In this document: piece after piece, positions 11,929-24,746 of the stretch
Position numbering within the stretch: the stretch's first letter is position 1
Layout: every line of letters begins with the position of its first letter
DNA from: Chinchilla lanigera
Taxonomy: Eukaryota; Chordata; Mammalia; Rodentia; Chinchillidae
Length of the DNA stretch: 64,000 nucleotides
Direction of reading: 5' to 3'
Assembly (NCBI RefSeq): GCF_000276665.1
Contig: NW_004955472.1
Span: 2,993,602-3,057,601 of the forward strand
The notes under the pieces: generated by a model
Told to the model about the DNA's origin: nothing
The model's input: the letters and a program-made list of their open reading frames with translations, nothing else
Databases searched by the model: none
Translations under genes and position numbers: made by a program

Positions 11929-12106
11929 TTTAAATCAGGTGTGGTGTCACAGAGCTGTAATCCCAGTGCTCAGAAGGCTGAGGCAGGAGTGTACAAGTTT
12001 AGACCAGCCTGGGCTACATAATGAGTTCAAGGCCAGACTGGACTACATAGTGAGACTTTATCTCAAAAACAAACAAACAAACAAACAAATAAACAAAACA
12101 AAAACA
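11929..12106 (+). mobile_element. B1 SINE with internal duplication
   Basis: 7SL-like B1 with the duplicated segment (agaccagcctgggctacata / aaggccagactggactacat) and an (aaac)n tail. A perfect 13-bp duplication aaagctttatgcc lies at 11916-11928 and 12107-12119. Confidence 0.9.
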
Positions 12107-12623
12107 AAAGCTTTATGCCCCTAAGATATTCTACAACTTGGATATCATCCTTACTCCATTTGTACTTCCCTCAAGACTAGGCCAAAACGTTATAGATTAA
12201 TCACTTGTTCAATCTCTACCTGCCTTCTTAGAAAATAAAATATTTACAACAGAAGCAATGCCTTAAATCTGTCTATATTAACTTTTATCTGGAGTCTGGT
12301 ACCTTTATTAATACTACTTGCTTATTTTTGGGCAACTTATTTGAATAAATCTGAAATGTGGCTAGTTTCAACTGAGGGGTGCTAAAAGTGTAAACACATA
12401 ACAAATTTTGAAGACAATAAAAAAGAGAATGTGAGATATCTCTCAATAAACTTTTATATTTATTACATGTTGAGATAATATTTTAAAAATTAATGTCACC
12501 TCTTTCTATCTTTTAAGGTTACTATTAGAAATTGTAACATGACATATATAGGCCACATTACATTTCTATTGGCCAGTGCTGGACAGTAACACGGATAGGT
12601 TAAAAAATAAAGGGGTGTAACTA

Positions 12624-12764
12624 CCTGGGAATGGTGGCACACACCTGTCATCCCAGCACTCTGGAAGCTGAGGCGAGAGGACTGCTGTGAGTTCAAGGCC
12701 AGCCTGAACTACAATAGTGAAACCCCGTCTCCAAAAACAACAAAAACCAAAAACCAAAACACAA
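12624..12764 (+). mobile_element. B1 SINE
   Basis: ggtggcacacacctgtcatcccagcactc opens a B1 body ending in an A-rich tail. Diverged flanking repeats end in tgtaacta on both sides. The first 20 bases of the diagnostic box are ggtggcacacacctgtcatc. Confidence 0.85.
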
Positions 12765-13249
12765 CAAAAATATGGAGCTGTAACTAGAAAAGTGGAAAAA
12801 ATCCCAGGTCTGGAAAGTCTTGAGAGAGCATCTATGAATCACTCCGCAGAGTGCCCACAGCTTATGGAAATATGCAGCACCCTTACTCACGTTTCACGAC
12901 TTTCACACTGCACAGTGAGTAGGATTTTAACACGTCAATATCCGCAATGGCTTGAGCCGATCACCTTTCCAGGCCTTTGCTTTTGTTACATGAAATAGTT
13001 ACATGCGGTAGTTAGGAAATGCTACGAAGAGTGGAGGTGAGAAAAGAAGGAACAGTCTTGTGAGGGAACCAGGAGGTTGTTGTGTCACTTTCAGCTAAGA
13101 GTGACGAGAGCAAAGCCCCTTCGCTCGGGTGCACTCTCTGGCAGACTTTCGGCAAAAGACATAACGTCTACTTAAGTGGGTCACAGACCGGTTGTTAATT
13201 TCCGTTCACTGTTTCGTTTTCTGGTGTCTCAGGTTCCAAGGCAATGCTT

Positions 13250-13825
13250 TCAATAGTTGGGGAGGGATGCGTGGAAGGGGCCAAAGTTTCCGGAGTGGCC
13301 ATTATTAACTTCCTTTGTCATACCCTCTCCACTTTCAGACCAGTCTTCAGCAGAATCTGAGCTGCTCCCCTGGAATCCAGCCAGCAAGCTGTTATCAGAA
13401 TTCTCCAGCCACTCCTGGACACCGCTGCCAGCAGCGGGAAGAAATTGTGAAGGAAGAAATGCCAGTCTCGCTGAGTCAGGCGACTTCTTCAACCCAAGAC
13501 TGAGCGGTAATTCGTGTGACCACACCCACAGAACCACAGCGGGTACAGTCGGCCTGGACCCAGCTCTCCGATTTACCTTCCAAGGAAGGGTTCTGTCCAG
13601 GGTAGTGAGGTGCTCCTCCTCCACCCAGAGAAGAGCCCGCAAGGTCAAACTATATGCGGGCAGCAGGTGCAGTTTCTCGCCCTGTGGATGCTGAGGTTCT
13701 TTGAACGGGGTTATCGCGGGTGAGAGAAAGAATAAAACGAGAGGGCTACTAAAGCCCGTTCTATCTGCAAGCTCACACTCTAGACAGATAAGAGCAGATA
13801 CCAGGTTGAGCGCTCCCCAAAGCAA
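13250..13825 (-). other. Unassigned 191-codon open frame
   Basis: A stop-free - strand frame that overlaps a 145-codon + strand frame. The product has no recognised domain, signal or motif. A + strand pyrimidine tract ending ccactttcag (AG near 13338) precedes a 60-codon frame, which could mimic a splice acceptor. I see no poly(A), TATA or conserved motif, so chance is the default. Confidence 0.2.
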
Positions 13826-13849
13826 CTCTAATGTAGTGATTTAGTTAAA

Positions 13850-14430
13850 AAACGGTGGCTTTGAAGCCCAAAGAAATGGGCTGAGCAGTGATTCTGCAAG
13901 TTAACAGATGAATGACTTTGGTCAAACCATTTCACCTTCTAAGCTTCCAATTCCTTCCGTAAAATGAGCATACGCTGCACCCCTGCTGCGGTTATTTACT
14001 GTCAGGCTTCACTGGAAGGGGCGTGTGGATGCACATGGCCCCCAGTGCAGGGAAGGCAGTACATTCTCCTTCCCTCCCCACTAGTGTGCATTTTACCATT
14101 GAAGACTTTACAGCAATAAATATCTTTCTTGTGAAACCAAATTTGAACTTTTGATAATGATATTGCTTACTCATGTTATTTTTTAACTATTTTACCTCAG
14201 AGTTTGTGATGATGATGATGATGAAGAAGAACAAGAAGATGATGACAATGATGGTTTTTTTTAATTCAGCACCTACCCAATAGCTGGCCCTGTAAAATCA
14301 CCATAGTAACACGGGAAAGGTATTATTGTCAGCATTTCACAGAAGAATGGGATTTAAAAGGTTTAAATGCTTGCCCAAGGTTATGAGAGTGGGCAGCAGT
14401 AGACCAGGGATATAAACCCAAGAGTGACAA
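13850..14430. repeat. Two old MIR-like fragments around a GAT repeat
   Basis: 13850-13980 (aacagatgaatgactttggtca...ttccgtaaaatgagcat) and 14305-14430 (gtattattgtcagcatttca...tgcttgcccaaggttatgag) resemble sense and antisense MIR. A GAT/GAA-rich trinucleotide tract lies between them at 14207-14254. Confidence 0.5.
14207..14254. repeat. GAT/GAA trinucleotide repeat
   Basis: gatgatgatgatgatgaaga then agaacaagaagatgatgac, an imperfect trinucleotide array. Confidence 0.9.
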
Positions 14431-15299
14431 ATCTAACACTGTCATTGTTAACCTCTCTGCTGTAGTGTGCCGGTGCTATTAGCTCATCTTATTTTTCCTG
14501 AAATGAAAGGACTTTCTGGGTCCATAAAATTTGTAAAAGTGTGTTTTCAAAAGGGCCCATTCCCAGTTTTAAATCTTAGTTTAAGAACCTTAATCATCTT
14601 TAATATTTTTTAAACAAAAAATTTTAATTGAGAGATAATTAGGAAATTATTTTAATGAAAGAAAATTGAATTTCTTATTTTGTATGGAAGTTACAGAATA
14701 TATATATATTCTGTGGGGAAAAGAAAATAAATTATGCTTAGAGATTGAACCAATCAATTATAAGTATATACATTTAATTTAGAAATAATTATTACTGAAG
14801 GTTTTATTATTAATGGCTTATTATTTAAGCAAATGTTCAAGAAGGTATAGACACATAAGCTTGTTTATTTTATTTAAGATTCCAAGTGTTACTTTTGGTT
14901 TGTATAAGTGTTCAAAAGTTATCTAATACCTATTTACGCACTCCCATATCACCAAGGATGAGTCTATTTGATAAAATTAGAGAAGATGAAAAATAAAAAA
15001 TAAAACAGAAATTAAAGTATGCCAATAGCTGCTTTGAAACTAAAGAAATAATACTGAAAATAAAGCGAAAAATCATCAAGCGCTTTCTTATGGTAAGCAT
15101 AAGGAGACACTTGTATCTATTGAAATATATACCTGAGGTCTCATTAGAATTTTTAAGAAATTCTGCTCAAAAGAACAAATGTCATCCTAATGCTGATGCT
15201 GTCAAATGTTGCTTATGCTTTGGATTTAATTTCTAAAATTTGGTCCAGACATTACTTAATCGATGGCTTCACTTGTACCCATCAGCAACTATTGATCAT

Positions 15300-16260
15300 A
15301 CTTTCTTGAAACACTTTTTTCATTTGCTGTGAGACATCATTTTCTTTTGCTTCATTCCACTGGCTGGCCAGGTGCTCTTCTGCTGATTGCTAACTACAGA
15401 AAACTCCAGAGATCACCTCTAAACCATTTTTATTTCTTTGTCTTTACTTACTTTCCTGGTCTCCAGTCCCTAAAGCTTTGAGAGCATCTATACTCCTGAT
15501 GCCTCACAAGTTTACAATTCTAGCCTTGACCATTTTTCTAAATTACAGGCTTGTAGTCAGTTGTTACTCACATCATCACTTGAATATCAAATGAGGATCT
15601 CAAACTTAACCAGCTCAAAATAAATCTCTTGATTCAATCTTCTCAGATTGTTACATCTCAAGATACGGTTTCTCTATCCTTCTAGCTGACAGGAGTAGGA
15701 GACAACTTTATATTCCTTTGTGAGACATTTCCCATCCAATAAACCAGTACACCCCATTGGCTTTACCTTCAAAATACTACTGTATGTAAAAAATTGGACC
15801 ACTTTTCACCACCTCCATGCCTATTCTCCTGACCCAACCTTTCAACGGTTCTCACACTTTCACCTGAACTATTTCAGTAACATCCCAACTGGACCCTTTT
15901 ACTCCTTTGCTGCTCTATAATAGCTTCCTGACATAGAAGCCATAGCAAACTATTTAAAATTCAGGTAAGACCAAATCACTTATTCACTTAAAACCTTTCA
16001 TAGCTTCTGATCTCATTCACAGTAAAGTACAAAGGCAACATAATGACCTGGAAGCCCATACATGACTTTTCCATCAACAACCTCTCTTACCTCACAATTT
16101 TATCTTTTGCAAGCTGCCAACTTTGCACACTTTGTCTTACCTGTAGCTAAACTTACCTAGATCAATTGCCACTCTCACTTTTAATGGTTATTTGCATAAG
16201 GGTTATTAGTCTGGAAAGATTTTTTATGATAACTCTTCATCATTTCTATCTCCCTTATTC
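15300..16260 (+). repeat. Ancient LINE (L2/CR1-like) remnant
   Basis: Ordered phrases such as tctcaaacttaaccagctca, tttcagtaacatcccaactg, aaacctttcatagcttctga and aaggcaacataatgacctgg recall the 3' part of old mammalian LINEs. Strongly diverged, no ORF. Confidence 0.5.
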
Positions 16261-16320
16261 TACTTTAGCTTTCCTTAATGATGGGTTTTCCTCCTTAATA
16301 AAAATTCTGCTAAGTCATCG

Positions 16321-16641
16321 TGGCAGTGAGCCAATATGGCATGGCCCACTGGAGGCAGATTCCACCTTCCTCCTCCCTGGTCATATTACAACTTCCTACT
16401 TCCTTTTTTAGAACATCCTGTTTCCCTGTTCCTGCCCCCTGTCCAATCACTGCCCACCAAGTCACACAGATCATCCCCTAAACTCCACCCCCAGCTTGGC
16501 CCTATATAGCCTTTGTTCCTCTGGTCAGGCCCTCAGAAGCTCCACATCCCTCCTTTCTGCTGTGGTCTTCTCCATGCCTGCAATAAAGGCATTTTTTACT
16601 TCACTCTGTTTTTATCTGCACCAAAAACCTAACACTTAACA
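16321..16641 (+). mobile_element. Solo LTR, 321 bp
   Basis: Begins tggcagtgag and ends cttaaca (TG...CA). It has a TATA-like ctatatagcc near 16501 and a polyadenylation signal aataaa near 16582, in LTR order. The flanks catcg / catca are a 5-bp target duplication with one change, which would fit an ERVL/MaLR-type element. No internal retroviral sequence lies beside it. Confidence 0.7.
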
Positions 16642-17664
16642 CATCATCTGACCCAATATGTACTTATTTAATTGCTATTTTATGGTCTCCCCTTTTAAAA
16701 TATTAGCCATAATATATTGGCAGTCTAGATGATTCCAATAAAATCATTTGCAAAGAATTTGGAAAGCTGAACCAAACACACACACACACATGCACTGATA
16801 AGTATCAGAGTTCTAACAATATAATAAGGAATTGGAACAAGAAAATGGACTTTAAAAAGGTAAATCAGAACACTTTTGGAAAGGAGGATTTGCTGAGGGT
16901 AGAAAGGAAACAGAGGCAGAACTTGGCTAGTCACCACTCTGTAGTCTTGGAATCACATAAATTGGCATTTGGTGCTGAGGCACTTTGGTAGCTCACTGGA
17001 TACAGCTGAGACAGAGAGCTAAGCTCTTAAAAACTGAACTGCATGGAGGTTTGGTGATTCTCAGAGATAGAGATGCCCTAATATAACATTCTTTCCTCTG
17101 GCTTAGGACAAAGAAGATAATCTAGGAAAATGGGGTATGAAATTTATTCCAGCCTGCAAAGCACTCAAATTATGGCTTGTTAAATGTGGATAGAGGATAA
17201 ACTTACATGTGGATAGAGGGAAAACCATTGTGATGGAAAATAACATCATCCTAGATCTCAGACAACTACATAATTGTAATTGGTCCAGCTATGAAAGATT
17301 GTAAAACAAATGAAGATTCAAAACATCTCAAGCCAGAGCCAAGCAAAACAATAGACAACAACAACAACAGGAATACAAACATTAGAATCATCAGACACAT
17401 GTTGTGGAATGACATTATTAATGTGGCCATGGATGTGAATGCTTCATTAAACCATGAGAGGAAACATTGTAAAACTGAAAAAGAGCCAACCAGAAATCGC
17501 TGAATTGAATAATACAGTAAGTAAATTTAAAAGCTGAATGGATGGATTTTAACAACAAGGAAATATGTAGTCTAATTATTAAAATCATTATAATAGTATA
17601 CCAGTTACTGTATGCAAGATAAATGTTACAAAAAGTCAACTGAACTTCTGTACTTACATGAAAT

Positions 17665-17668
<4 letters not shown>

Positions 17669-17708
<40 letters not shown>
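17669..17708. repeat. (TA)n microsatellite abutting the gap
   Basis: Pure TA dinucleotides run into the N block. The repeat probably caused the assembly break. Confidence 0.95.
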
Positions 17709-17993
17709 NNNNNNNNNNNNNNNNNNNNNNNNNNNNNNNNNNNNNNNNNNNNNNNNNNNNNNNNNNNNNNNNNNNNNNNNNNNNNNNNNNNNNNNNNNNN
17801 NNNNNNNNNNNNNNNNNNNNNNNNNNNNNNNNNNNNNNNNNNNNNNNNNNNNNNNNNNNNNNNNNNNNNNNNNNNNNNNNNNNNNNNNNNNNNNNNNNNN
17901 NNNNNNNNNNNNNNNNNNNNNNNNNNNNNNNNNNNNNNNNNNNNNNNNNNNNNNNNNNNNNNNNNNNNNNNNNNNNNNNNNNNNNNNNNNNNN
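17709..17993. other. Assembly gap, 285 Ns
   Basis: 285 Ns follow a TA repeat. The non-round length suggests an estimated gap size. The ORF reading through it is an artefact. Confidence 0.97.
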
Positions 17994-19284
17994 TATCAGA
18001 TGTCTAGATTTATTATAAAGTTATAGAAATTAAGTGTAATGAGTCACCCAGACAAAAAGATCAATAAAACAACAGAAATTCAGAAAGAATTCATTCTTAT
18101 ATGGTAATCTGTCAGATGTATGATAATGATCTATCATTGATTAATGGGAATCATAGTATAGAACACTATAGAGCCATGAAAAGTAAAGAAATTAGAGTAG
18201 AATGCATCAAGATAACTGAGTATCACAAATATAATATTTACTCAGAAAATATTGTGGATGAACCATACACAATATGATGCAGTTTACACAAAGTTTCAAG
18301 GCATGACAGTACTACAGATTATTTAGGTAAGCATTCATATGCAGTTCATATACAAAGAGATATGTGGGAATGATATATCAAATTCAGAGAATTATAAATA
18401 GGGCACCTTAATTAGACCAGGAATGTTTTCATTCTTAAGATGAATATTCACTTTATTTTTCTCTGCATCTTTGAGCATGTCTTAATATTTCATAGTAAAT
18501 ACTTCAAATTTCATGATATATAATATTAAATAAATTCTAGAAGTATATATACCAAAATATGCATTGCACTTATCTCTGGATGAAGGGTGGCTTTTATTTT
18601 CTTTATTATGCATGTTTATATTTTCTAATTTGTGTACTTCTATGTTTAAAATGGCTGCAGACATAGAAGAACTCTATAAAGACTCAGAGCTTTCATGTGA
18701 GAAGCTTTCACGTGCTACCTTTGGTGTTCCGCATGACACCCCAACTGACTGACCTCCCAATAGCTGGTAATATTTTATTTCTTCTCTGCCGCCATTCTGC
18801 TCTGCTGAGGTTCAGTGCTTCCTGTTTTGGTTGCTGCCCAGCCATGTCATGGCACTAAAAACAAACAGACAAACAGCAGCAACAAAAGGAACAAACACCT
18901 GCCCAGTAATTGTTCGAACTGGGGTGCTACGAGAAGAAGCCGGAGAGATACACAGGATCCAGATGAAGGAACTGAAATAAATACACAAGTGACTGACATC
19001 CAAAGTCTTCGATGTGTTACACAGCTCCTGCTAGCTACAGGAGATCCAGCCTCGAGTCACCTGCTTGCTTGAAATCTCGTCTCCAACTTTCCTGAAAAGA
19101 CGCTCTTGCTTTTCCAAACAAAACACGCTTCCTCTGACTTCCGGGTATTTCCTTCTTCCTGGGATGTACTTCCTCTGTTTGTGTGGCAATAATCTGTTAA
19201 TCTGTCAAAATACAGTTTAAATATTTCTTCCCCTGTAAAACATCCCTGCCCTCTCGCCTCACTCATTAGCTCACTTGGACAGTT

Positions 19285-19710
19285 ACTCTCTGTGGTAGGG
19301 AGATAACAGGCCCCCGAAATCTCATTTCCTAATCCCTAGGATGTGAATAACTTACACGGATAAAGGGACTTTACAGATGTGATTAAAGAGCCTGAGATGA
19401 GGAAGAAGAGAAAGACAAAAAGCGAGGAAGGCGAGGTGGACACAGAGGTTTGAAGATGCCACGCGGCTGGTCTTGAAGAGACAGGCTAGGCCCAAGGAAA
19501 ACGAGGAATGCAGCTCTGGTGGCTGGAAAGGGCAAAGAAATGGATTTTCCTATGGTGACTCCAGAAGGAATCAACTCTGGTACCACTTTGATTTTTTGCC
19601 TTGTGAGATTCATTTATAACTGCTGACATCTAGCACTGAAAGAAAATAAACTTGGTCAGGCACCAAATTCGAAGTAACTTTTGTAGCAGCAGTGAAAAGC
19701 AAACACATTC
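19285..19710 (+). repeat. Ancient LTR-like repeat
   Basis: gggactttacagatgtgatt...gaaagggcaaagaaatggat...ttgccttgtgagattcattt...gaaagaaaataaacttgg follows an old mammalian repeat whose name I do not assign with certainty (MLT-like). Confidence 0.55.
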
Positions 19711-19719
19711 ATGTAACTA

Positions 19720-20640
19720 CTATTCAGCACACACAAAGCCAGGCACCAGAGGCGCAGGCAAATAAGACAGACATGGTCCCTACCTGGAAGGAATTTTAGT
19801 CTGATGGGAAATATGAATATTAAGCAACTATAGAAATATATATTATGTATATTCATGATAACATTGTACTTAGATTGATGGTAATTACTTTAGATTGATA
19901 AGGACAAGAAAAGTCTACTTGCACAAATTGCACTTAAACTGGACCTGAGAAATGAATAAGGCTTGGTAATGTGGAGTGAGAAGGGAGGTATTCCACGGTG
20001 CATGTGCCAAGGACCTGAGGCAGGACAGCGTTTGAGGTGGGGTGGTGAGAAAAGACGCTGAAGAAATAGGCAGGATCCAAATCACGCCAGGCCTTGTCAG
20101 CCAACTAGAATATGGATTTTATCTGAATTATGAGACACTGAAAGGTTTAAAACAAGCCACTGACATGTGACACATTTTAAAATATGACTGTGACTTCTCT
20201 GTCGGGGGGTAGATTAGAAGTGGGCAGCTGGAGTAAAGAAGAGACCAGTAGAAATGATTTCTGTGCAAGTAATGGTGAGGTGGGGAGAGGGGGATTTGGA
20301 GGGGCTCGTTACTTCATTTTGAGGTGGTCTCTATAAGACAGGAGAATGTACCTGAGAACAAGGTATTAAGGACATTTAACGGGTTTCTAATATAAGCATA
20401 AGGACAGAGGTTTTGTACAATTTCCTGGAATGAGACTTCTTGAAAGAAACTATGGGTTGGGGCAGTTAAGAGTAAATATTTAGTTTTAAAACGCTGAATT
20501 TGAGCTGTGGAATAACTGAGCCAAGGTGTCAGGTCGATAGTAGTTGCACAGGCAGATTTGGAAATCAAAAAGGAAGTCATGAGGGTGGCTGAAATCATCT
20601 AAGAAGAGAGCTCTCTGGTCTGGAGGAAAAGATATCAAAG
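19720..20640 (+). repeat. Ancient mammalian interspersed repeat (LINE-like)
   Basis: Ordered segments such as gacagacatggtccctacct, ccaggccttgtcagccaact...atatggattttatctgaatt, and tgagctgtggaataactgag recall a widespread old mammalian repeat with stereotyped phrases. Highly diverged, no coding capacity. Confidence 0.45.
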
Positions 20641-21017
20641 GATAAGCTTAAAAACAGCTCCAAGATTCAGGATTCAAGCAGAAGGGAGAGACAGCAACGG
20701 AGATTGAAAGGAAGTGCCCAGACAGATGGAGAAAAACCAGGAACGTGAAGTCAGCCGTGCCGGGGGAGGGAGGGGAAGGCAGGAAGAGGCAGAAGAGGTA
20801 AGAGCTGCGGTGTCCCCAGATCGAGCAATGGTGACAACGCTCAGCAGCCATAGAAAAGCAAATCTGGTGGGCTGTGGGAGCCGGCCTGAGGAGCGACGGC
20901 ATTATGGGAGGGGGGACCTCACGTAGGAGACTGTGAAGAAAGTTTGAATAAAAGAGGACAAAGGTGCCAGCAAAACAGGGCGCACAGACAGGGGAATTTC
21001 TGTATTTTTCTATTTTT

Positions 21018-21140
21018 ACTTTGTGGGGCCGGTTTCAGAGCCAGGGTCTCACTATGTAGTTCAGACCGGCCTTGAATTTACGGTCATTGTGCCTCGGCCC
21101 CTTGCTGGAATTACAGGCATGTGCCACCGCCCCGCTGAAA
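21018..21140 (-). mobile_element. B1 SINE (antisense)
   Basis: agccagggtctcactatgta...gaattacaggcatgtgccac is an antisense B1. Confidence 0.8.
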
Positions 21141-21703
21141 GTTCTTCTGTACTTGTACTGGAATGGGTCTGCAGGCTTAAGCACTGTGGAGAAAAGCCTG
21201 GAGCTTTAGGGGAGAAGGAGACAGCCCATGGCTCAAGGCTCCTGGGAAGACCAGAAGGGGCGAGATCTCTCCCTGAGAGACTGGTTTTTGCTAGGAAGGT
21301 GAAACTTCTCTCAGAAAGAGAGTACAGATGCGGGTGGGTTTGTCCTCTGGGAAGCAGAGGTGAGCGGGACGGGCACTTTCTCCGTGATGCCCATGCTTTA
21401 CCCTCAGCAGGTGCCCACCCGAGCACCCCAGTACCCTGTAATTATTTATGTAAATCTTTCCCCATACTATGCATGAGTGCCTTGAAGGTAGAGATTTGGT
21501 GTCCTTAACCTCTCCAGGTTTACTATTGCTAGTGGTGTGCAGTAGGAATGCCATCAATGATTAAATATAAGATGAATGATTAAGTGAATTAATAGTTATA
21601 AAACAGAACTGATGTGAACATGTCTGACTAATCATATCCGTACAGGTGTAATATGGGACCTCCAAACAACCCAAGTAATATAAGGGAAATATTTTACCTC
21701 CCT

Positions 21704-22305
21704 TGTGCTTATTCAGCAGCACGTATAACTCCCAGCCTGCTAGATGTCCAATGTGCGGCGTTTGTGCTCCCCAAAATTGAAGAATAAATTCTTAGGAACA
21801 ACAGAGGTTAAGAGGAAATATTTATTGAAGGAAAGAATACTTCTAAGATAGAGAGAAGGGGACCCAAAAACTGGGTTGCCATGGGCCCCACTTCTCAGAG
21901 GAAGCTTTTTAAAGCAAAATCATGAGACAGGTATAAGGTGGGACGAAACTGATCAACTAATAAGATTACAGGTATAGTCACTTGGGTGATACTGATCCAG
22001 TGGGGAAGCAAGTCACGTAGCAAATGTGCATGGAAAAAACAAGGATCTGGCTTGGAAGGAGTGGGGCAGGGACCCTTCCTGGGCCCCACCCAGGCGATTG
22101 ACGCCTGTTTAGAATATTCCTCAGTCATTATTGTTTATCCCAAGGGCAAGTACGTAGGTGTAGTCATTTCATCTTTTGTCTTGAGGTCTGGCCTTGAAGG
22201 AATACTCCTCCACCCAAGGTTGTGATGCCCCTTCTGCCCTATGGTTTTCAAGGACCTAGCTCTGACTGCCTATAATATTTCTACCTAACTTAGCTGTCTG
22301 TAGTA
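21704..22305 (-). mobile_element. ERV solo LTR, copy A (antisense)
   Basis: Shares ordered blocks with copies B (22959-24031) and C (25412-26009): tgctagatgtcc, attgaagaataaattcttag, gaggttaagaggaaatattt, gggttgcca, taatattt. In LTR orientation it has a ttcaataaat polyadenylation signal. The left boundary is approximate. Only LTR sequence is seen. Confidence 0.78.
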
Positions 22306-22958
22306 ATATCCCACAAGTTTCTACGCTTCCTTCATCCTGAGAAGTAAACCTCCCTGGGAAATTGTCGCCAATGGGCACCGGTCTTCCCAGGGATTAAAGA
22401 GCGAAGAAGAACACGTATCAGGCCAAGCCAAAGGAACCTGCTTCCGTGAAGTAGCTCAGGCAAGTGGTTCTTTCTTCCACAGACGTATTCCAAGAACTTA
22501 GGAGAAAATAGAAAACCCCAGAATATTTCCTGACATTTCTCCAAACCAGAGCCAGAGCCGAGTTCTAAAGATTAAGAAACTCACTTTAAAGTAGAGGACA
22601 TTATCACCTATATTCTCATCCTATTTTTGCTTGTTTCATCCCTTCCTCCATTCTGAATGTTCCTAAATAAACATCCTGAAGAAAACAACTACGTATGACG
22701 CTTTCTTCTGGTTAAAATTATACAAAAGCTATAATATTTATGAAAATGTGGTATGAGTGAAAGGGTTAACACATAAACTAATGGAAAAGAAAGAGTGCCC
22801 AGAAACAGGCCCAGGCATGTATGGCCAGATGATTTCCAACAAAAAGGTCATGGCAATTTGATGGACAATATAGATAAATGCTGCTGAAATAATTGAGCAG
22901 CCACATACAAAACAGAACAAAACTTCAACCCCTGTATTATGCCATGTGCAAACATTAA

Positions 22959-24031
22959 TGTTATCATAGATCGCTAAGTTATTTAGAAATATTATAGGCT
23001 GCCAGACAGAACTGGGCCTCGAAAGTCAGTGCAGAAGAGAACTGTGGCTGGAGGAGGTGCGTTCACTGAAGGTCAGGCTTCAAGAAAAGAGGGACAACTA
23101 CACCCACGCACTTCCGCTAGGGATGAACAGCAGAGACTGATATTCTAACTAGGCATCAACACCTCGGGGTGGGGGACCAACCTCCATAACCCACCCCCTT
23201 CCAGGAAAGTCCTTGTCCATCCCATGTGCTCTTGCTGTGTGACTTGCTTCCCCGTTTGATCCCCATTTAATCAATATTATTGAAGCAACTGTACTTGTAA
23301 TCTTATTAGTGTCAGGCTAGACCCCAAATAGCGACCAAGACTACCAGGACAGGCAAGATTGAAGCAAACGGCAATATCTATTTCAGGTTGGGTGCAGCCT
23401 GGCCAAGGGCAGGAAAGCTGTTGGCCCCAAAACAAAGGAAGGGGGCCTACTTTATAGATTATTTTAGGGATGGGAGGGGGAAATTCCACTGAGGAAAGTG
23501 GAAAATTTAAGTTCCTTGGGGGGTGATTGGTGGTGCCTCTGAGGGAGGGAAGTGCAAGAGGACATCGGCATGTTGCTGATTTACAGCGTGGCATTCTGTA
23601 GACTCACGGGGTTTCCTGTAAGCCTGAGAACTAGGCCTAGGAACCATCCTGATAAACAGATTCACTTTAATCTCTTGAGCTGAGTGAGGCGCTTCTGTTT
23701 GAGCAGACTGGTTGTCTGTTGGAGTTTTTCTCTTTAAATTGGGTGGGGTACAATGTGAGGGACCTAACGATTAGTTGACTATAGTTTTGTCCCACCTTGA
23801 ACCTGCCTCACCTCTCGGCTTTGCCTAATAAAACACCCTTGAGAAGTGGGGTCAGGCGGCAACCACTTCTGGGCCCCATTCTGTTCCTCTTATGCAGAAG
23901 CTTTCTTTCTCTCAGTAAATTCTTCCTACTCTTCACTTCTGTTGTTCCTAGAATTCATTCCTTGATTTTAGAGAATACACACTTGGGTTTTCAGACATCT
24001 ACCAGGTTGGGATTATGTTTCCCCTATAGCA
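22959..24031 (+). mobile_element. ERV solo LTR, copy B (sense), split by another LTR
   Basis: Two blocks (22959-23309 and 23770-24031) together give one LTR of the same family as copies A and C in the opposite orientation. Shared phrases: gtgacttgcttcccc, tgtaatcttattag, ttttgtcccacctt, ttctctcagtaaattcttcc, tgttgttcctagaattcatt. Its interior is interrupted by the 460-bp LTR at 23310-23769. The LTR itself interrupts an old L1. Confidence 0.8.
23310..23769 (-). mobile_element. Nested LTR inside LTR copy B
   Basis: A 460-bp insert starts tgtcaggcta on the + strand, ends cctaacg, and is flanked by exact attag duplications (23305-23309, 23770-23774). Read antisense it runs cgttagg...gcctgaca, i.e. 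a TG...CA LTR whose first T may have mutated at a CpG. A TATA-like tctataaagt sits mid-element in that direction. The 5-bp duplication excludes simple tandem rearrangement. Confidence 0.78.
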
Positions 24032-24327
24032 ATGTGAAGTGGACTCTCAGCCTAAATTTAAAGTCTAAAACTAAAAAACTTCTAGGTAAAAACCAGGGAA
24101 GAAATCTTTTTTACTTTGGACTATACAAAAATTTCTTAGGACACAAGAACATGAAATATAAAAGAAAAATGTGATGTTATAATTATCAAAATCAAAAGCT
24201 TCTATTCTTTGAAAGACATTATTAAGGAAATGATAAATCACACTAGGAAGCGCTGACCCTTGTGTTACACTCCAGGACAAGGTGCTTGCTTTGTCACCCA
24301 TTCTCCAAAGCTCAACAGTATCATACT

Positions 24328-24412
24328 TTTTTTTCCTATGGTGGGGCTCAGACTAAGGGCCTTTTTCGTGCTAGGCAAGAGCTCTACCACTGAGCAACAT
24401 CCCAGCCGCATT
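24328..24412 (-). mobile_element. Old ID-like SINE (antisense)
   Basis: The reverse complement reads gctgggatgttgctcagtgg, then tagagctcttgcctagca, an ID head lacking the features of the younger copies. It lies within the split L1. Confidence 0.65.
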
Positions 24413-24746
24413 TCCAAATTCTCTCTTTGTTATGTTGCTGCTAGGTTTGAGTTGGTTTTGAGTGTATGGAGCACAAGCTCACTGAGCTACACTCCCAGCC
24501 ATATCAAACTTTAATGTTTGCTAATATGGAAGACTTTGTGGTATTTGATTATTGTATTTTCTGCTTCTTAAAATTGTGGATTGATTCACAGACACATACA
24601 TCTATACATATAAGGCAGTATATAAAATACATATATACAAATAAAATAATAGGAATAAAACCAGGGATCAAAAAAAAAAAAGAGAATGAAAAATCAATTC
24701 ACAGACTAGCAAAATATTTGCAAATATAAAATTCTTCATGCGTGTA

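Larger units (their letters stand above)
17290..18660 (+). mobile_element. Degenerate L1 with assembly gap
   Basis: Left of the gap, gaaaaagagccaaccagaaa resembles L1 ORF1-proximal sequence. Right of it, tattataaagttatagaaat, aagatcaataaaacaacaga and cactatagagccatgaaaag follow the L1 ORF2 end and 3' UTR order. No frame survives. Confidence 0.5.

Noticed and set aside
17658..18026. 122-codon frame across 17658-18026
   Set aside because: Made of a TA repeat (Ile-Tyr) plus Ns; an artefact.
23797..24174. 125-codon frame in LTR copy B
   Set aside because: Falls inside a non-coding LTR; similar frames appear in LTR copy C only because the LTR sequences are homologous.
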